DNA from: JAAETI01 sp965368515
GTDB lineage: Bacteria; Actinomycetota; Acidimicrobiia; Spongiisociales; UBA5794
Assembly: GCA_965368515.1 (NCBI GenBank)
Contig: CBDUNF010000162.1
Location: forward strand, 1 to 8,213
DNA: 8,213 nt
Direction: 5' to 3'
The stretch's first letter is position 1. Every line of letters starts with the position of its first letter. The notes under the pieces were generated by a model. That model ran no database searches. It had not been told where the DNA came from and worked only from the letters and a program-made list of their open reading frames with translations. Positions 6,587 to 8,213 of this stretch are shown here, piece by piece. A program made the translations under genes and the position numbers.

Positions 6587-6595
6587 GTTTCCTAC
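6583..6595. repeat. Small hairpin spanning both stop codons of a convergent gene pair
   Basis: GTAGG (6583-6587), loop TTT, CCTAC (6591-6595) is a perfect 5-bp inverted repeat. It contains the TAG of smpB (6584-6586) and the TAG of the opposing gene (CTA 6592-6594). Only five bases separate the two genes. The stem is short, with no T-run, so terminator function for either strand is doubtful. Confidence 0.35.
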
Positions 6596-7416
6596 GTCTC
6601 AGTGGTCATCGTTTCCAGCTGAGCAAATATCTGGTCGACACTGGCCACTCCGAGTGCACCGGCGACCCGAAGGACCACGGTGCCGTTTGAGTCTGTGACC
6701 ACCCAGAACGGAAAGGCGGCTGTGCCGAGCATCTGCGATACGGCTCCAGAGTCGTCGATGATGACCGGGAACGAGAACTGCTCAGCATCGAGGTAGGGCG
6801 TTAGCGGGTTGTCCCGTGAATCGTCGATTGCCGAGGTGATGGTGACAAGTTCGACATTGGGGAATCGAGAAGCGTTCTCGGGCCACCAGGTATTGAGGTC
6901 GGGGAGCTCCGCCTGGCAGTACGGGCACCAGTGCGCCCAGACGAGCCAGACCCTTGCCTTGCCATCGTCCGGGGCGTAGGTGGCTTCGGCTCCGGAGTAG
7001 TACTCCGGTCCTGTGATCTCGGCGACGGTCATCTGGCCGAGGACTGCTGGATCGTTCGCGCTGTCCTCAAAGATGGGGAGGCTGCCGTTGGTGCCTTGGG
7101 TTGAGATCGCAGCGGGGGATGCCCCGGCGGATTCGACGGCAGCAGTGACCTGGCGGTCAAGAGATGCCATCTGGTCGCCGAGGACATCGACATCACGTCG
7201 TAGAGGCTTGAGATCTGTGACGTCCTGGGTCAGAGCAGCAACCTCGTCGGTGAGGTCGTTCGACTGCCGGAGCTGGATCAGTTGTACGGCGAGTACGCCG
7301 ATCAATAACACCACGATGAGCCCGAGAATCGGCCGGGTCAGGTCACGGGGACGTGGCTTTTCTGTGGACGCGGGGGTCTCTGCGGCTTCGCCGTTGATGA
7401 GTTGGGTCTCTTCCAT
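6592..7416 (-). CDS. Membrane-anchored coiled-coil protein with thioredoxin-like (CPYC) domain
   Basis: This 274-residue protein begins with a polar cytoplasmic segment (1-28, with PRPRDLTRP before the membrane). One transmembrane helix follows (about 29-47), then a heptad-like helix (about 52-95) and a Ser/Ala/Gly-rich linker. The thioredoxin-fold domain spans about 125-270. Its redox motif is W163-C164-P165-Y166-C167 in the context LVWAHWCPYCQAELPDL, and the probable cis-proline is P236 (AAFPFWVV). Topology (positive residues inside) puts the domain outside the membrane, as in TlpA/ResA/CcmG-type thiol-disulfide proteins. CPYC is the glutaredoxin dipeptide and also occurs in extracytoplasmic thioredoxin-like proteins, so motif alone does not say whether it reduces or oxidises. 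No cytochrome c maturation gene is nearby. The ATG at 7416 has no clear ribosome binding site. The gene lies 60 bases after the - strand deoxyribosyltransferase gene, so co-transcription is possible. Confidence 0.87.
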   Translation of the reverse strand: MEETQLINGEAAETPASTEKPRPRDLTRPILGLIVVLLIGVLAVQLIQLRQSNDLTDEVAALTQDVTDLKPLRRDVDVLGDQMASLDRQVTAAVESAGASPAAISTQGTNGSLPIFEDSANDPAVLGQMTVAEITGPEYYSGAEATYAPDDGKARVWLVWAHWCPYCQAELPDLNTWWPENASRFPNVELVTITSAIDDSRDNPLTPYLDAEQFSFPVIIDDSGAVSQMLGTAAFPFWVVTDSNGTVVLRVAGALGVASVDQIFAQLETMTTET

Positions 7417-7423
7417 ACAGTGA

Positions 7424-7443
7424 GTATGCCCGCGATTGCATAC
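7424..7443. repeat. Perfect 6-bp dyad upstream of the thioredoxin-like gene
   Basis: GTATGC (7424-7429) and GCATAC (7438-7443) are exact reverse complements separated by 8 bases. The dyad ends 7 bases before the start of the - strand thioredoxin-like gene, inside the 60-base gap after the deoxyribosyltransferase gene. It could be an operator half-site pair or an intercistronic hairpin. Arms of this length can occur by chance. Confidence 0.35.
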
Positions 7444-7476
7444 AAGGGCGAGTCGGAACTGCCGTTACGGCGACAG

Positions 7477-8019
7477 TTAGGGTGCGGCCGGAGGGACGAT
7501 CTCCGGGGTGGGCTCAGCCGTGGTGTCGCTTCTGTCGCGCAGAGTGACAACTGGTTCCGGACCGGTCAGATCCACGAGCATGTTGGCCGGATCCATGACT
7601 TCGCGGAGTTCCTCGATCGAGGCGACGGTCTCGGCGACAATGCCGTCGATCATGATGTTGTTGCCACCGGGTTCGCCGTTGCGAAAGTCGGTCTTCAGAG
7701 CGATGATCCGCTTGTTCATGCCCCAGGCGATCCCGGCTTCGATGCAGGCTCCTTCATCGGGAACGCGACCGTCCAAAACGAACACAATGAGATCGGCGGC
7801 CTGTACTTCACGGATGTTGAGATCGAAGATGTGGTCTCGAGCCTCTGCCAGCGTCATGCCGTCCTGATCGATGAAGTCAGTGAGTAGGCCGACATCCTCC
7901 TGGGGAAACCAGGTCGAGTAGCCGAGCTCATGGATCATCGATACGACTTTGCGGTTGAATTCGCGTTCCGCCTCGTTGAACAGGCTGGCCGCGTAGTACA
8001 CCCGTGGCTGGCGAGTCAT
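7477..8019 (-). CDS. Nucleoside 2-deoxyribosyltransferase family protein
   Basis: Family members cleave or exchange the N-glycosidic bond of (deoxy)nucleosides or nucleotides in base salvage or nucleotide-pool cleaning. The 180-residue soluble protein has the N-terminal strand and helix RVYYAASLFNEAEREFNRKV (6-25), the strand ADLIVFVLDG (75-84) and the family motif DEGACIEAGIAWGMNKRII (88-106). E94 sits where the nucleophilic glutamate is expected and D88 at the D-x-G position. A GNNIMIDG segment (119-126) follows. The ATG at 8019 is preferred over one 51 bases upstream because AGAAGGGA lies six bases before it and the shorter form begins right at the fold. The last 25 or so residues (DRSDTTAEPTPEIVPPAAP) look disordered and are atypical for the family. 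The substrate cannot be told from sequence. The gene is divergent from ssrA. Confidence 0.85.
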   Translation of the reverse strand: MTRQPRVYYAASLFNEAEREFNRKVVSMIHELGYSTWFPQEDVGLLTDFIDQDGMTLAEARDHIFDLNIREVQAADLIVFVLDGRVPDEGACIEAGIAWGMNKRIIALKTDFRNGEPGGNNIMIDGIVAETVASIEELREVMDPANMLVDLTGPEPVVTLRDRSDTTAEPTPEIVPPAAP

Positions 8020-8131
8020 GGATTGTCCCTTCTGAGGTCCCTTGCGCACCAGGACCAACTGGTAACGCACAGTAGTCGGGTTCTGAAAGCATGTTCTACT
8101 TCTGCCGTACCGGAAGCTGCCGAAAGTGGAG

Positions 8132-8137
8132 TAATCT
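8132..8137 (+). promoter_or_regulatory. Candidate -10 element for ssrA
   Basis: TAATCT lies 25 bases before the mature tmRNA 5' end, which would allow a short leader for RNase P to remove. I find no convincing -35 hexamer 16-18 bases upstream (the best register gives TACCGG). Any ssrA promoter must share the 143-base intergenic region (8020-8162) with the divergent deoxyribosyltransferase gene. Confidence 0.25.
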
Positions 8138-8162
8138 GAGATGGCAACCCAGATCCCTTCGT

Positions 8163-8213
8163 GGGGGTGACATGGTTTCGACTGTGAGGGTTGAGGTGTC
8201 GGAAGCGAGCCGA
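8163..8213 (+). ncRNA. ssrA: Transfer-messenger RNA (tmRNA), 5' end only
   Basis: The RNA begins GGGGGTGACATGGTTTCGAC, matching the conserved 5' end of one-piece tmRNAs: a 7-base acceptor strand (GGGGGTG), then A, then the GGTTTCGAC element of the tRNA-like domain. The following GGAAGCGAGCCGA matches the early helix region usually reading GCAAGCGTGCCGA. The tag-reading frame, pseudoknots and 3' acceptor half lie beyond the window, so the tag peptide cannot be read. Together with SmpB it rescues stalled ribosomes and tags their products for proteolysis. Confidence 0.93.

Noticed and set aside
8020..8070. Upstream start for the deoxyribosyltransferase (17 extra residues)
   Set aside because: The ATG at 8019 has a good, well-spaced Shine-Dalgarno and starts at the conserved fold; the extra residues lie in the shared promoter region with ssrA.
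1..8213. CRISPR arrays, insertion sequences, phage genes, tRNA genes or a defence-type system
   Set aside because: No direct-repeat arrays, transposase, integrase or complete tRNA seen by eye; the gene content is core cellular machinery.

Overview
This window is a housekeeping segment of a moderately GC-rich bacterial chromosome. It most resembles an actinobacterium, possibly Acidimicrobiia-like. That placement is inferred from the SecA1, FtsEX and SmpB sequence style, the prfB-ftsE-ftsX-smpB-ssrA order known from actinobacteria, and the STAS-like gene after secA. Nothing here is a diagnostic taxonomic marker. I see no mobile element, CRISPR array or phage gene.

Layout, left to right on the + strand: (1) the 3' part of secA, cut by the window edge; (2) a small STAS/SpoIIAA-like gene whose ATG overlaps the secA stop; (3) prfB (release factor 2), entered through a classic programmed +1 frameshift at CTT-TGA-C and then broken near its 3' end by an apparent single-base deletion; (4) a 196-base gap with hairpins and a candidate promoter; (5) a tight ftsE-ftsX-M23 peptidase cluster in which the stop and start codons overlap; (6) smpB, 12 bases further on. 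Two genes then run on the - strand, convergent with smpB: a membrane-anchored coiled-coil protein with a thioredoxin-like domain (CPYC), and upstream of it a nucleoside 2-deoxyribosyltransferase-family protein. The last 51 bases are the 5' end of ssrA (tmRNA) on the + strand, divergent from the deoxyribosyltransferase.

Three themes tie the genes together. SecA (protein export) feeds the envelope. FtsEX with the secreted coiled-coil M23 hydrolase forms the usual division-linked module that opens peptidoglycan on command from a cytoplasmic ATPase; here the hydrolase keeps all its zinc ligands. RF2, SmpB and tmRNA are the termination and rescue branch of translation, all within 6.4 kb.

I did not find an evident undescribed system. 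The points most worth checking are the double frameshift in prfB (one programmed, one probably an indel), the acidic C-terminal tail on FtsE, the catalytically intact FtsEX-linked M23 enzyme, the membrane thioredoxin-like gene placed between smpB and ssrA, and several perfect inverted repeats at gene boundaries.
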